64,000 bases of DNA, taken from Arenicola marina. Its lineage: Eukaryota > Annelida > Polychaeta > Arenicolidae. The notes under the pieces are model-generated. The model had not been told where the DNA came from. It worked only from the letters and a program-made list of their open reading frames with translations, and did not search any database. The stretch covers positions 15,961,971 to 16,025,970 of the forward strand of contig OZ025257.1 in assembly GCA_964019135.1 (NCBI GenBank), read 5' to 3'. Below, piece by piece: positions 1 through 10,429 of the stretch. How positions within the stretch are numbered: the stretch's first letter is position 1; the number at the start of each line of letters is the position of its first letter. The translations under genes and the position numbers were made by a program.

Positions 1-412
1 GGGTCGGTGGGATCGGGGGCTGCTCATTTCTTACAAGATATGAACTCTTAGATTTATGTTAATATATTGTATTCGATAGTGCTTGTTATGTCCACTTCAT
101 GACCAGTGGTGTACATAACCATGTTACGCATATATTTGGCTTCAACGATACAGACGTACATTTACCGTATTACACGTTTAAACATGTCCCCAAAGAAAAT
201 AATGTGGTATTACGTTCACTACTTCACATGGTATGGGGTATAAAATAAACATAATATGCGTTGTGTCTTTTTTATACCAATTTTACAGTATTTATTGCAG
301 CCTTGTCGCAGAATGCAATAGGAATATATTATATATATATGTGTATGGGCATTTACCAACCTGTCCCTGTCCCTGCCTGTCTTGTTTATTCCTTTCTGTA
401 CATCGCGCATAT
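1..412. other. No gene seen (left edge)
   Basis: AT-rich sequence with a short TA/ATAT run near 325-340. Short ORFs on both strands here show no recognisable motif. The right part may belong to the decayed ORF1 of the LINE that follows, but I could recognise only its C-terminus. Confidence 0.4.
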
Positions 413-566
413 GCCACAGGCTCCATCCCTGACCCTACATCTAAGGATAAGCGAAGACTTTAGTCAGCGCGTACTGGATGCGCGAAAGGCTCTGTATCCC
501 CAAATGAAAGAAGCACGGGGACAAGGTAAAAGCCTAAGTATGCGCTATGATAAACTGTGTAAATGA
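413..566 (+). pseudogene. LINE ORF1 protein, C-terminal domain remnant
   Basis: The open frame ends in the pattern EDFSQRVLDARKALYP, then MKEARGQGK, then a terminal RYDKL. This matches the C-terminal domain found at the end of LINE ORF1 RNA-binding chaperone proteins, which read roughly EDFS..V...R..L.P..KEA...GK...L.YDKL. The upstream coiled-coil and RRM regions are not recognisable in frame. The position, about 100 bp before the first endonuclease-like codons, is right for ORF1 preceding ORF2. Family identity is from pattern recall; a profile search would settle it. Confidence 0.6.
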
Positions 567-639
567 AATGTACATAGTTGATATAAACAATAAGGTCATC
601 CCTGGTAGCAAACGAAAAGAATAGGACCCTGGCCAGCGG

Positions 640-2590
640 CCCACATTGCGATTAGAACCGTCTCGACTAAAATAAGTATGTTGGAATGTGCACGGACTAC
701 AAGATTCAAGACTAACCCGTGTTTGGAGTCGTATTTGAAGAACTTCGATATTATAACATTAGTTAAAACGTGGAGTAATGCTGGCACAGACTTTGAGGGA
801 TTTCTCCCGGAATACGTGTGTGATGCACGGCATTAAAAGATCAAAATTCGGAAAAACACCTGGTGGAATATGTGTCTTTGTAAAAAGAACAATTAGTCAG
901 CACATAAACCATTTATGTTACACGGACTATGCGATATATTTGCGCCTTTCCAAGGTCATATTACATTCATCAACAGAAAACAATACCTTAGGATGTGTAT
1001 ACATACCTTGTGAAGGATCCACTTTCTACAAGGACCACGAGGAAACAGATAGCGTTTTACAATTTAAACAGCATCTGGCGGATATGACCACTGATTACGA
1101 CGACACCCATTTTTTTCTTGCTGGGGACTTTAATGCCCGTACGGGGAACAGACCGGACTATATAGAAAATGATGATATCACGTGTATCCAAAATTCAGAC
1201 TGGTATGTATCTGAGTACTTCAATACCCCACGTAGGTCCAGAGACAGCAACCACCCGGTTAATACATTTGGTTATTCCCCATTGGATCTGTGCAAGGAAC
1301 ATATTGTACATATGCTGAATGGTAGAGGTGAAACAGATCCAAAAGGCGAGTTCACGTTCTGTTCTCCCAGTGGACAAAGTCTGGTAGACTGTATGTTGGC
1401 CTCAACTGGTCTGTTTGCCTCCGTTACTGACTTTCGCGTGGATTCGGAGGACAGTTCAGATCATTTTCCAATCACATGCGCATTCATCGGCGCAACACCG
1501 ACTCCGCCGTGTCCTGGCAGAAGCGAAACAGAGCCTGCCTTTTCATATCGCTGGGACCCAGTCAAGGCCGACGACTTCAACAGGTCTCTTCGCGACGAGA
1601 GCAGCATGGAGCTGCTTGAAAAGTACGCCACCGTCCTCAAAGATGGACAAGTCTCGGAGGCCACTGATATCATCACCAACATCATACAGCGAGCTGCTAC
1701 CGCAACGAAACGTCCACCGCCTCGTAAACAGCCGGGGGAAAGAAACAGACCGGACTGGTGGGATAGCGACTGTGATGCTGCTAAAAGGCCAAAACTCTCG
1801 TCTTTATCCTGTTACAGGGACACGCGCTGCAACACAGATCTTGCGAGATACCAACGCGTTAAGCGGGACTTTAAATATGTATGTGCTAACAAGAAAGCAT
1901 CGCGAGAGAGGGAACTTTGCAATAAACTATGTAGTGTGGGAAGTGACACAACGTTGCTATGGAAATTCGTTAAAACTTTCAAACATAAAGATAATGTATC
2001 TCGATGCATATCACCTTCGGAATGGTACGAATACTTTAGCGCATTATTAAATAATGCATCAGACTCTACACATGAGTTGGATCATGAGGTTGCGCCAAAA
2101 CTAGAATGCCACAGCACTGCTTGTCACGATTGTTCAAAGAATAGCCCAAAAATATTAAACGATGATATTACACCGGAAGAGATAGACCAGGTTGTTAGCA
2201 GCCTTCCAAATGGAAAAGTGGCGGGGCCCGATGGTCTTGTCTATGAAATGATTAAATGCTCGTTAGATGTACTAATGGATCATTTATGCAACCTCTTCAA
2301 TGCCATTATGACCACGGGTTAATTTCCAGACAGCTGTGGTAAGGCGTTAATCAGTCCGATCCTGAAGGCTGGAGATAAAACTGATGTAAATAATTATCGA
2401 TGGATAACGCTCCTGTCTGTCTTAGGAAAATTATTTACCAAAATTCTTTCTAATAGATTATGTGAATGGTCAGAAATTAATAATAATATTAACGAACGTC
2501 AAGGTGCTTACCGCAAAGGCAGGTCAACATGTCATAATATATTTACTCTGTGCGCTATAGCGCAGAAATACCTCAGTAAGAATTAAGGGT
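640..2590 (+). pseudogene. LINE ORF2, endonuclease and N-terminal RT part
   Basis: This encodes an apurinic-type endonuclease followed by the start of reverse transcriptase. The first endonuclease residues lie in another frame (about 640-835, reading FEGFLPEYVCDARH). From 778 a 514-residue frame carries the motif AGDFNARTG (about residues 118-126) and SSDHFPI (about residues 227-233, catalytic D/H box). The RT begins near residue 470 with NGKVAGPDGL. A TAA at 2320-2322 ends the frame, but homology continues directly (ISPILKAGDKTDVNNYR, then LLSVLGKLFTKIL, then RKGRSTCHNIFTL) to 2590, where the TIR element interrupts it. RT nicks target DNA and copies its RNA at the nick in the nucleus. This copy cannot do so because of frameshifts, stops and the insertion. 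Confidence 0.88.
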
Positions 2591-2594
2591 AGAC

Positions 2595-2609
2595 CCAGAT
2601 AGCACACTG
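2595..2609 (+). repeat. Left terminal inverted repeat
   Basis: CCAGATAGCACACTG. It is the exact reverse complement of 3993-4007 and is preceded by the AGAC flank. Confidence 0.85.
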
Positions 2610-3546
2610 CTGGTAGGCCGCTGTCGGCATCGAGTAGCACGGGTGGCATCGTTTTCCACAAGCGAGCCGCCAGCGGGCCGTCGTTTGTTATCGCCGTTCC
2701 CATCACGCCACCTAGCGATTAGCATGCGATACATCGTCAATTTCAAAATTTGGCGCACGTGTCTTCAGAATCATCTTATGAGTGCAAATACTTCTCTCCG
2801 CTGTCATCTTTTCTGGTGAGTAGTTGTAATAAGATATAGTTTATTGCTAAGTTCGGTTTGTAAATTTGTATGTTTGTTTGTCAGTTTGTTTGTCCGCTCG
2901 ATACAGGTCGTAATTCGACAGCTACGGTCATCGGTCTTGACCAAAAGTAGATTGGTGAAATGGCTCGGTCAACTCATTTTACAGTTCAATTATATATTCA
3001 TGCATCTGCTTTGGCAAGTTATAAAATTAAAGGCATTAAAATAGCTAAGTACCACTAACCAGTTGCCCGCCAGTGGCCCGCCAGTGGCATATGTACAATC
3101 ATATTGGTGCAAATTATGATACGACAGGCAAACCTGAATATGTTTTACCTAAGTACCCAATATACCCGACCCGTTAATGTGCTGAAAAAAACAAAACAAG
3201 AATCACACACTACTGCAAGTAGTAGTGGTCCACTATGAGCCCACCAGTGTTTTTATCTTTACCTGAACACATTAATTGAGACACTTAATTGCATGATTTG
3301 TTATCTTCCAAGATTTTTACCTTGGTACCCAATTGAGAATTTGTATTTGGCTATCCTTGTTGTAAATATCTGTTTGGTATATATTATATATACTTCGGTA
3401 TACACATATAGTTATGTCTTGTCATGTTGTAAATATATATATGAAACCAGATACAACTTCAATTATTAAATTAGCATTCAATCTTGTTTCAGCCAAAGCA
3501 GGGTACATCCGGACTAGAGATGCAGAGCAGCACGGATGATGACAAA

Positions 3547-3690
3547 GGATGAAAATTAAATGAACGTTAACTCTATGTCATTAAAAGGATGAACGTTAAC
3601 TTAACTCAATGTCATTAAAAGGATGAACGTTAACTTAACTCAATGTCATTAAAAGGATGAACGTTAACTTAACTCAATGTCATTAAAAGC
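3547..3690 (+). repeat. 34-bp minisatellite, about 4 copies
   Basis: Units begin GATGAACGTTAACTT and end CATTAAAAG. The first unit is shorter and the next three are nearly identical. The array lies inside the nested TIR element. Confidence 0.85.
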
Positions 3691-3992
3691 TTCAACGCAA
3701 ATCAATGTGTCTGTGTTTGTGTCTGTGACCTACAGATCCATGCACAACCAGGGTGGCATGATAAAATTAACAGTAGATGGCCCACCAGTGGCCCACCAGT
3801 GGCCCACCAGTGGCGCACAAGTGGCATATTGGTACCTCACTAGGGGGCCACCTGCGGCCCGCTGGTGGCTCATTAGCGGCATGCTGATGCCGCACCGCTA
3901 GTGGGCCATCGGACACGCCATGGATGGCCCACCGGTGGCTGCCATTGGGGGTCACTAGATCTGCCGATGGCGGCCCACTGGCAGTCCCCCAT

Positions 3993-4007
3993 CAGTGTGC
4001 TATCTGG
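3993..4007 (-). repeat. Right terminal inverted repeat
   Basis: CAGTGTGCTATCTGG. It is the exact reverse complement of 2595-2609 and is followed by the AGAC flank. Confidence 0.85.
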
Positions 4008-4907
4008 AGACGCTTTTATAGACTTTAATAAAGCATTCGACTCGGTACCTCACGCAAAGCTGTTTTACACTCTCATTACACAAGGTGTTCATGGAAAATG
4101 TCTTAACGTATTGAAATCGCTATACTCGAAACTGAAGTCCTGTGTAAAGACACCAGAAGGCGTCACCAACTACTTCCACTGTCAAATTGGTACAAGGCAA
4201 GGTTGCATGATCAGTCCCCTTCTTTTTATTCTGTACATCAAAAAACTAGAAGAAGTCTGTAAAGAACAAGGGTCTCAAGCAATATTTCTAGACGAAGGAT
4301 TCCCGCAAGTGTTCAATCTCATGTACGCAGCTGACATATCTTTAATTAATGATACCGTGGGAAGACTCCAAAAACAACTTGATGCGTTAAGTCACTTTTG
4401 TCAATTATATTAGTTAAACTTAAACCTCTCCAAAACAAAAACAGCTTTCAGAAATAGAGGTATTCTTCGCAAAAACGAAAAATGGTATTTTGATGGTAAA
4501 CTGGTAGATACGATCACATATTATAAGTATTTAGGTATTTTGTTTTCTTCATCTCTGAAATGGACATTGGCACTGAACTGATTCTGCCAATTCTTTTATA
4601 TGGTCCTGAAGTCGGGGGGGGGGGGGGTATGAAAAAAGGCAGAAAAGTAGACAGAAACCTTAGATTCTGCACAGTTTCTGTCGCGCTGCAAGAATACAAG
4701 CCATTGAAGACGAATATCATTTCCTCTGTATCTGTCCCCATTACGATCCCCATTACATGTAGAAAGGCGTTTTTCAGCAGGACTGTACTGAATCCATCGC
4801 GAGTACAATTTATCATAATGCTATCCTCTCAAAATTCTTCTGAACTTCGGAATATAGCTGCTTATACGCATAATGCTTTCAAGTTTCGCAAGTTGAGCTT
4901 ATAAATG
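4008..4907 (+). pseudogene. LINE ORF2, RT palm and C-terminal part
   Basis: This continues the RT after the nested insertion. FIDFNKAFDSVPH holds the first catalytic Asp. The B motif region reads GTRQGCMISPLLFILY. The catalytic YADD box is mutated to YAAD (MYAADISLIND), removing one metal-binding Asp. A stop at 4411-4413 is followed by YYKYLGILFSSSLKW in another frame. After a probable deletion, the ORF2 C-terminus ends AAYTHNAFKFRKLSL at 4904. Residual coding similarity runs through a poly(G) tract at about 4614-4627, which itself breaks the frame. Confidence 0.85.
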
Positions 4908-5320
4908 TACCAGCACACTCATATGTTCTGCACTTTGCACTGAACTGATACCATGGGCCTATGGCCTGAAAGGCATGAAATAGACGTTTTTTATTAACCT
5001 CCATCGGTGACTAACCCCCCCCCCCACTCACCACCCCCCGATATGTTATCTTATCTTATCTACCCCATCTTCTATTCGTATCTGACATAGGGTTGATTGA
5101 CAAACACAGATGTTAAGTTACAACACATTAACTCAATGAAACAGTGTGATTTATATCTTCGTCTGCAGAGCGCACATCACAGACCGCAAAGGTCAACTGT
5201 AATATCAGGGAAGCAGTCGACATACCATGATTTAATGATATAGGGGCTATGTATGCGATGCAACAGCGGTTCTACGGTAGTCAAGGTCTGGCGGTTTGAC
5301 GGATGCCCGTAATGCCTCCC

Positions 5321-5494
5321 AGGTCACACTTTGGACAGGGCGTAGTTTTTTACGGTCGTTCATAGGTCACACTTTGGACAGGGCGTAGTTTTTTACGGTC
5401 GTTCATAGGTCACACTTTGGACAGGGCGTAGTTTTTTTACGGTCGTTCATAGGTCACACTTTGGACAGGGCGTAGTTTTTTACGGTAGCTCGCG
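5321..5494 (-). repeat. 43-bp tandem repeat made from the 3' end of the isomerase gene
   Basis: Four copies start at 5321, 5364, 5407 and 5451 (periods 43, 43, 44). The rightmost copy is the real last codons plus stop of the isomerase gene on the minus strand (AVKNYALSKV-type end, here TVKNYALSKV then TGA). The other three lie downstream of the stop in gene direction, so the 3' UTR probably contains copies of the gene's own C-terminal coding end. Confidence 0.9.
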
Positions 5495-7371
5495 GGTCGG
5501 GCTTGATGACGCCGATGACGTCACTGCGCATGTCCTGTAAGTGTTTCCGGTCGTACCCTCCTTTTGGCACGGTACGCTCAACCCAGGCCAAGGCAGTGTC
5601 CAGGAGGGCGCTGGATGGGCAGACCTCCTGGATAATGCCACTGTCCAGGGCCTCCTGGGCCGTGTACCGCCTGCCCAGCAGTACAGCCTCGTGAAAGCGA
5701 TGTCCTCGACCTATTTTCTTCCTGGATATTGAGAGAGAGCTGTGATCATTCAGGTAATCGCACACCCACCGTGGGGTCGGACAGTTCTTTATAGATCGCC
5801 CTTCATTCGGCAACCCATGGGGAGCGGGTGGGGGCACATCTGATATTTTGGGATTCATTACAAAAGAGCTTTAAACTGATACGCCCTCTACCATTCTTAA
5901 TTAAATAATACATATGGTAGAACATTGGGATGGAGCAGCCTGTGCCATGTGTATGTCTGGTAAAACATGGTGATGGGACAGCCTGTGCCATGTGTATGTC
6001 TGGTAGGACATGGTGATGGAGCTGTCTGGGCCATCTCAAATTCGTCACCATACCGGCAAATCGGTTCATTAAAGATTGACGCCCTTGCACGTACCTGAAC
6101 ACGGGAGGGAGTCCCTCGCCGAATAACATTCCAAGGTGTACTTCGTTCAGAGCCCACCAGCCTCGCTCTCGTTGCATTATAATGACGTCGTGCATCAATG
6201 TTATGATGGCTCCCCCGGCAAATGCATGACCTGTGAGGAAAGTACCTCTTACCAAACTGGGTGGGTTACAGTCTAACTATAGAAACATTTATAGGGCTTC
6301 TAAATGAAGAATGCGTTGAAGGATTGTTACCAATACAAAGACTGGCGGATCCAGAAAGTTAACACTTGCGGAGCCCGATAATCAACTGACACTGACTGCA
6401 GGGGAGTCAACACTGGCGGATCTAGAGATTCACTACTTTCAGGGGGGTGGGAGGGGGGGGGGCATCTCCTTTTCTGATCTCCGCGATTGGCATCCAGGAA
6501 TTATTGGAGATTCGCGGTCAGCTGTTGGCAATTTTGGGGAATCGTTATCCGTACAATTCCTGGTTCAACGCGAAGACTCTTTGCCTATTTACCGCGATCC
6601 GTTATAGCAGTCTGCGAATTCCTCCATGATGTCACCATTAAGGCTTCTTTTAAGGCTCTCCCTAATTATTGGGCATTCGCGATTCAGAGGGTACCCCCCT
6701 CCCCCTACTTTGACTACACTGGTCGTATCTTGCCGTTCACTGCGCAGACAGTCGGGAACGGCAGGGTCAGCATCCGGTTGTAAAATCGCCTCGTTTCTGA
6801 GGGCAGGAAGTCTGCCAGAACTGTAGGGTGCTGGTCCTGAAGGTACTTCAGCCACTTAAGATCCAGACCATTGCAATAGTACTTTCCACTCCCAGTTGTA
6901 ATCAAAGCCTTGACATTCTCGTTCCTGTGGAATAGCAAACACGAATGTTCCATGTTGTGGCTATTAGAAGCATAGTTGAAGCACATATATCATTAATATA
7001 TACCCGGAAAATTTGACAATTTAATACTACCTCTCCGTGAAACATTTGCCCTTGTCATACCGATCATTCTTCAAGGGCAGAGATATAGTAATCTTAACCG
7101 AACTTTCCACAGAGATTGCCACATCTATGTAAATGTGTTATATAATGTGGTAAAACATTCCTTTTCGGGTTGCTTAGGAGAAATGATAAACGATAATAGA
7201 TTACTTCACTATATCATCCAAGGCGGAGTGCAGCTTGTCCAAGAAACATTTGTTCATTCGATTCTCGCCGCAGTTCATTGTTAAAATTGCCACTCCGTTG
7301 TTATGGGTGACGGCCACGTTGCCATCGTAACCTGCTTGCATTCGGTCGATGTCACTTTTGGCCGAGGCCAT
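5454..7371 (-). CDS. Enoyl-CoA delta isomerase / hydratase (crotonase) family protein, 4 exons
   Basis: The exons in gene order are 7371-7205, 6924-6734, 6230-6095 and 5721-5454. Phases join exactly (167, 191, 136 and 268 nt), giving about 253 residues, the usual size of a single-domain crotonase. The protein starts MASAKSDIDRMQAGYDG. GKYYCNGLDL (about residues 69-78) and GHAFAGG (about 120-126) are the two oxyanion-hole loops that hold the acyl-CoA thioester. The glutamate in NEVHLGM (about 149) sits where isomerases place their catalytic Glu. GRRYTAQEAL is the conserved C-terminal helix region. Family members move or hydrate double bonds of enoyl-CoAs in fatty-acid oxidation in mitochondria or peroxisomes. 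The end, SKV, resembles but does not match a canonical peroxisomal SKL signal. No mitochondrial presequence is obvious. Splice sites are canonical except intron 2 (GC-AG). No frame damage, so probably functional. Exact substrate is unknown. Confidence 0.9.
5722..6094 (-). repeat. Intron 3 with a 43-bp direct repeat
   Basis: The donor is GTACGT at 6094-6089 after CAG. The acceptor lies after a pyrimidine run and reads ATATCCAG at 5722-5729. Inside, at about 5928-6030, there are nearly three copies of a 43-bp unit containing CCTGTGCCATGTGTATGTCT. The same 43-bp period appears in the unrelated array at the gene's 3' end. Confidence 0.75.
6231..6733 (-). other. Intron 2 of the isomerase gene
   Basis: This is 503 bp between exons 2 and 3, with a poly(G) run at about 6440-6461. 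No nested gene is seen. The short ORFs on either strand have no family signature. Confidence 0.7.
6732..6733 (-). other. GC splice donor of intron 2 (GC-AG intron)
   Basis: The minus-strand exon 2 ends GTGAACG and is followed by GCAAGA, which resembles the strong consensus of known GC donors. Only this junction gives V-N-G-H-A across to the acceptor at 6231-6232 (CACAG), as the family requires. No GT in the vicinity would keep the frame. Confidence 0.8.
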
Positions 7372-7799
7372 CTTGTTTTTCCTTCCCGGCTATCTGCGTG
7401 TGTTCAACAAAAAGAAAGGCCTCACTGTCCGTAAAAGAAAAGAAGCAGTACCAGATGAAAGTAATGACAAATATAATATCAATCGGCATAAATTAATTGA
7501 AATGAATTGATAAATAGTTGATAATGTTAATATGCAATGCGGCAATTTATAGGCCTAAATATGATTTGAATCATGTTCCACGCGAATTTCGTATGTGTGC
7601 TTAGGCAGGGGCAGGAAATAGAATACCCAGTATTGTTGCAAAACAAGCTGCAAATGAAATCTTTTATTAATTGCAAACTCTGTATTGGCCACTCTGCGAG
7701 TAATACGAAAGCTATACAGAAACAATAGTTCGATCTCACGTAAAACCGCGATCTTTTGGGTATGTTACATCTAACATAATGATGGGTAGTTTATTGATC
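7372..7799. other. Upstream region of the isomerase gene
   Basis: It should hold the promoter and 5' UTR. I see no clear TATA box; CTTCCCGGC near 7382-7390 could be an ETS-like site. Otherwise it is AT-rich with nothing identifiable. Confidence 0.35.
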
Positions 7800-7860
7800 C
7801 TGTTTAGCTTTTATGTGCACGAAAGTGGCTTAAAGCACCAACGGTTCATACCATAGGGGA
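7800..7860 (+). mobile_element. SINE 3' tail fragment
   Basis: The words ATGTGCACGAAAGTGGC, then TTAAAGCACCAAC, match the 3' tail of the tRNA-derived SINE seen complete at 44586-44778 (GTGCACAAAAGTGGCC, AAAACACCAAC). The tRNA head is missing. Confidence 0.6.
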
Positions 7861-8021
7861 AAGTAAAATGTTGTAAACAAAACTTTGGTTGTAAACAATA
7901 TTTGATCAGATCCCCTGACGTTTCCAACCCATATCTTGAGGATATGTCTCCAAATGTATTCAAACCAAATTAAATATACGCCTTTGATATTCTTTATGTA
8001 TTTTCGAGGTTTCAGGGATGA

Positions 8022-8145
8022 AACCAATCAGGATCTTTCTCTCATGTTGGTTTCCAATCAGGATCTTTCTCTTATGTTGGCCTCCAATCAGAATCATTGT
8101 CTCATGTTGACCTACAATCAGGATCTTTGCCTTTGTTGGCCCCCT
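8022..8145 (+). repeat. 30-bp minisatellite, about 4 copies
   Basis: Units read CCAATCAGGATCTTTCTC and continue TCATGTTGGTTT with point changes between copies. There are four copies in a row. Confidence 0.85.
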
Positions 8146-9336
8146 CCCCCAGGCCGCTATCTTAGCCGTTAAGATCCTGATAACGGGTTTAAAGCTGATT
8201 TGACACCCGCTGCACCATACAGTCAACATGCATTACACAACGCTGAACAAAACTAGATTCCACACAGAGGGCTGAACTAATCACATCTTATGACTAAAAT
8301 GATACAAGATTGATGTCACTATGATCTAAGCCGACAGAGCCGCCAGACCAGGACAATGCACCCACCACATATATACACACTTTACACAGTTAAGTATGTA
8401 CACGAAAACAACAAGGTTTACGTCTTGTGCCATTGGGTTCACCATTGCGTAGGTATAGGTGCATTCTGAAGCAATTTGAGTAGGTGCGAGCCTACAGCAC
8501 ACACAGTAGATACAATACACTGATCTGTATTGGTATAATATGAGAAGTATTTAGTATATAGAGGTGTCAAGCTGCAGACCGAAGTATCAAGGTTGATCAT
8601 ATGACAATATATTTTTCTTAACGATCGCGATAGTGCGACCCCTTTCCCCTCCAGACACCCTGCCCCACCTAGAGGTGAAGCTATGTTTTCAGAAGCATGT
8701 ACTAGAGCTACATAGATGTAAAATACCTGAGTAACACATGCTGTGACAATCTCGTCACCAATAAATGAACCCGTGACCCCCACTGGACAAGGTAACCGGT
8801 GAATTATGGCCACGGCAATCAAACCAAAGCGACTACTTGTTTATACACAAACCTGGAATCACCACAGATACTGATCGTGCGATAATGTCGCTATTATGTC
8901 GCTTTGTATACCACTGTGCGTGTGTCAGATCATGCCTGCTGGCGGTCCATTCGAGCTTCAAACACCTTTGAACAACCGACAAGAGCAGCCCTGGGCACAG
9001 CCAGGCTAGCTCAGAGAGACAAAGGTCGAGGGGACAACCCTAACTGTATGATCCAAAGGCTGAAGTACATGTGTACACATGTGTTCGGCGCCGCTACATA
9101 TATATGCTTGTACGATAACGGTGAAAGAATGAGTTTGGGGAGGTGTTAGTTGGGTGTGTGTGTGGGTGGCGGAAGGGGGGGGGGGGTACTGGAGACGCCC
9201 CCTGGAGAGATCCCAGAAAACTTAAGACAGATCCACCCTTTGTAATAAACCGATCCAGGCTGTTAATCATTCACTGACGTCACAGTACAGTACCAATACA
9301 ACATATATGGAAATTCGACAGTTTGTGATGGCATAT
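8146..9336. other. No gene seen between the isomerase region and the Ngaro element
   Basis: A 127-residue minus-strand ORF (8822-8439) has no recognisable motif. A possible mini-exon inside it ends CTCAG before GTATTT, but I cannot assign it. There is a poly(G) run at about 9174-9186. Confidence 0.4.
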
Positions 9337-9594
9337 ATGGAAGATTTCACGCAGTAAATCTGTTTTATACAGCCCCTGGAATGCTCTTCTAGTCCATCTT
9401 ACACGGGTCCCTATGACCGCGTATGACCTGGCGGGCAGACCAGCGCACCTTGCAGGGGCGCGTTATGTTGGTGTGTGGGGTCAACGCTCACGTGATGTTT
9501 ACTCCGGCCTTATTTGCAGTGCGCACGCACCTTACTAATTCTTTCCGGTCGGCCATCTTTGCAGGGTAAAAACTATTTTGCGGTTCTACGAAAT
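9337..9594 (+). repeat. Split direct repeat A1 (left end of Ngaro element)
   Basis: 258 bp, from ATGGAAGATTTCACGCAG to GCGGTTCTACGAAAT. It matches A2 at 16131-16388 with two mismatches. Similarity stops abruptly on both sides. Confidence 0.93.
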
Positions 9595-9674
9595 TTAAGT
9601 TCAAAAACCGCTGCTCATGTCCCACAATCGCGACCAACCACTTTCGTTTTATCCCGCTATACAACCAGGACGGT

Positions 9675-10328
9675 ATGGAACCCAAATCTGACTCTGTCCA
9701 TCCTAGATCGCACAAAATATCGTCTCCTCATGTGTCCACTCTTATTTTAGGGCACTCTTTCACTCGTCGCCTTTGTGAATTTGCGCTCCAAAAGGACGCA
9801 TGCCTTGGCCTGGATAGATCCATACACGAGGTCTTTTTTCCATGGCATCGGTGGGATTGAATTGTCTCATCGACTCTGGGAAGAGCAACACATGATTCAA
9901 AGACTCAGCCCTCGCATAGTTTTTGTGAATATAGGATCTAATGATCTGTGTCGTGCGCCCGACCCTGAGGACTTAGCGAAGTTAGCCACGCAGCCGCAGC
10001 CTGGCGCAGGTGCTCCAATAGGCAATACACCTGGTTAGGGTATACTCAGTCTCTCGGGTGACTTTCTCCCAAGTTTTCTTTCGAGCCATGTCTCCCCAGG
10101 CTACAAAGAACTTCAATGTCAAAGTCATTACCTATAATACTGCAATGCTACGGTTATGCACCAACAATGTCAATTACTTTCTGGCGCCACAGAGGTATTT
10201 GGGCAAATTGAAGGGCTTGCCTGTGCGATGGAACCCACCTTACCACACCAGCCCTTAATAAGTATTATGCCAGTGTACGGGGTGCCATTATTGCTGCAAC
10301 TAATACCCTCCCTGAGTTCAGAAAGTAA
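9675..10328 (+). pseudogene. SGNH-hydrolase-like ORF of the Ngaro element (frameshifted)
   Basis: It starts MEPKSDSVHPRSHK at 9675. Three blocks of the SGNH esterase/lipase fold are visible: LILGHSFTRRL (block I, nucleophile Ser), VNIGSNDL (block III, Gly/Asn) and DGTHLTTPALNKYY (block V, catalytic Asp and His). The C-terminus reads AATNTLPEFRK, then TAA at 10326-10328. One extra T in the run near 9832-9839 shifts the frame. At least one more shift occurs near 9990, and a TGA lies just before block V. All three catalytic elements survive as codons, but no single frame joins them. I recall hydrolase-like ORFs in some Ngaro and CR1 elements; their role there is not established. Here the ORF lies upstream of gag, separated from it by a large satellite. 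Confidence 0.85.
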
Positions 10329-10429
10329 GATGTATCAAGTTATGTCATCCAGTAGCACTACACTGTGCCTAACTATGCCTATACTAGGTTATCAATAGGT
10401 TACTATGCCTATACTAGGTTATCAGCGCC

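Larger units (their letters stand above)
2595..4007. mobile_element. 1413-bp non-autonomous TIR DNA transposon nested in the LINE
   Basis: The left end CCAGATAGCACACTG (2595-2609) is a perfect inverted match to the right end CAGTGTGCTATCTGG (3993-4007). The 4-bp word AGAC flanks both ends (2591-2594 and 4008-4011) and fits a target-site duplication. Both subterminal regions carry short repeats of the CCACCAGTGGC type (about 2600-2680, 3058-3085, 3778-3990). The LINE reading frame resumes with FIDFNKAFDSVPH right after the right end, which confirms that the element landed inside an existing LINE. No transposase ORF is visible. Superfamily is unknown; the 4-bp duplication is suggestive only. 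Confidence 0.85.
413..5065 (+). mobile_element. Decayed APE-type LINE (non-LTR retrotransposon), interrupted by a TIR element
   Basis: The order is ORF1 C-terminal remnant (413-566), endonuclease-RT ORF2 in several broken frames (about 640-2590 and 4008-4907), a short 3' tail and a TATCT-type simple repeat at about 5040-5063. Such a repeat tail is common at the 3' end of CR1/L2/I-like LINEs. The body is split by a 1413-bp element with terminal inverted repeats at 2595-4007. The 5' boundary is not visible, and homology may extend left of 413. Clade assignment (CR1/L2/I-like) is inference. Frameshifts, stops and a mutated catalytic motif show the copy is dead. Confidence 0.85.

Noticed and set aside
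5454..5710. Alternative acceptor at 5711-5712 for the last isomerase exon
   Set aside because: It would put the exon out of phase with exon 3; the acceptor at 5722-5723 with a pyrimidine tract keeps the frame.
5803..6255. Continuous 150-residue minus ORF as the isomerase exon
   Set aside because: Only 6230-6095 fits the family; the rest is intron, as shown by the CAG/GTACGT donor and CACAG acceptor.
8439..8822. 127-residue minus-strand ORF as a gene
   Set aside because: No motif, no partner exon recognised; a possible mini-exon with donor CTCAG before GTATTT could not be supported.
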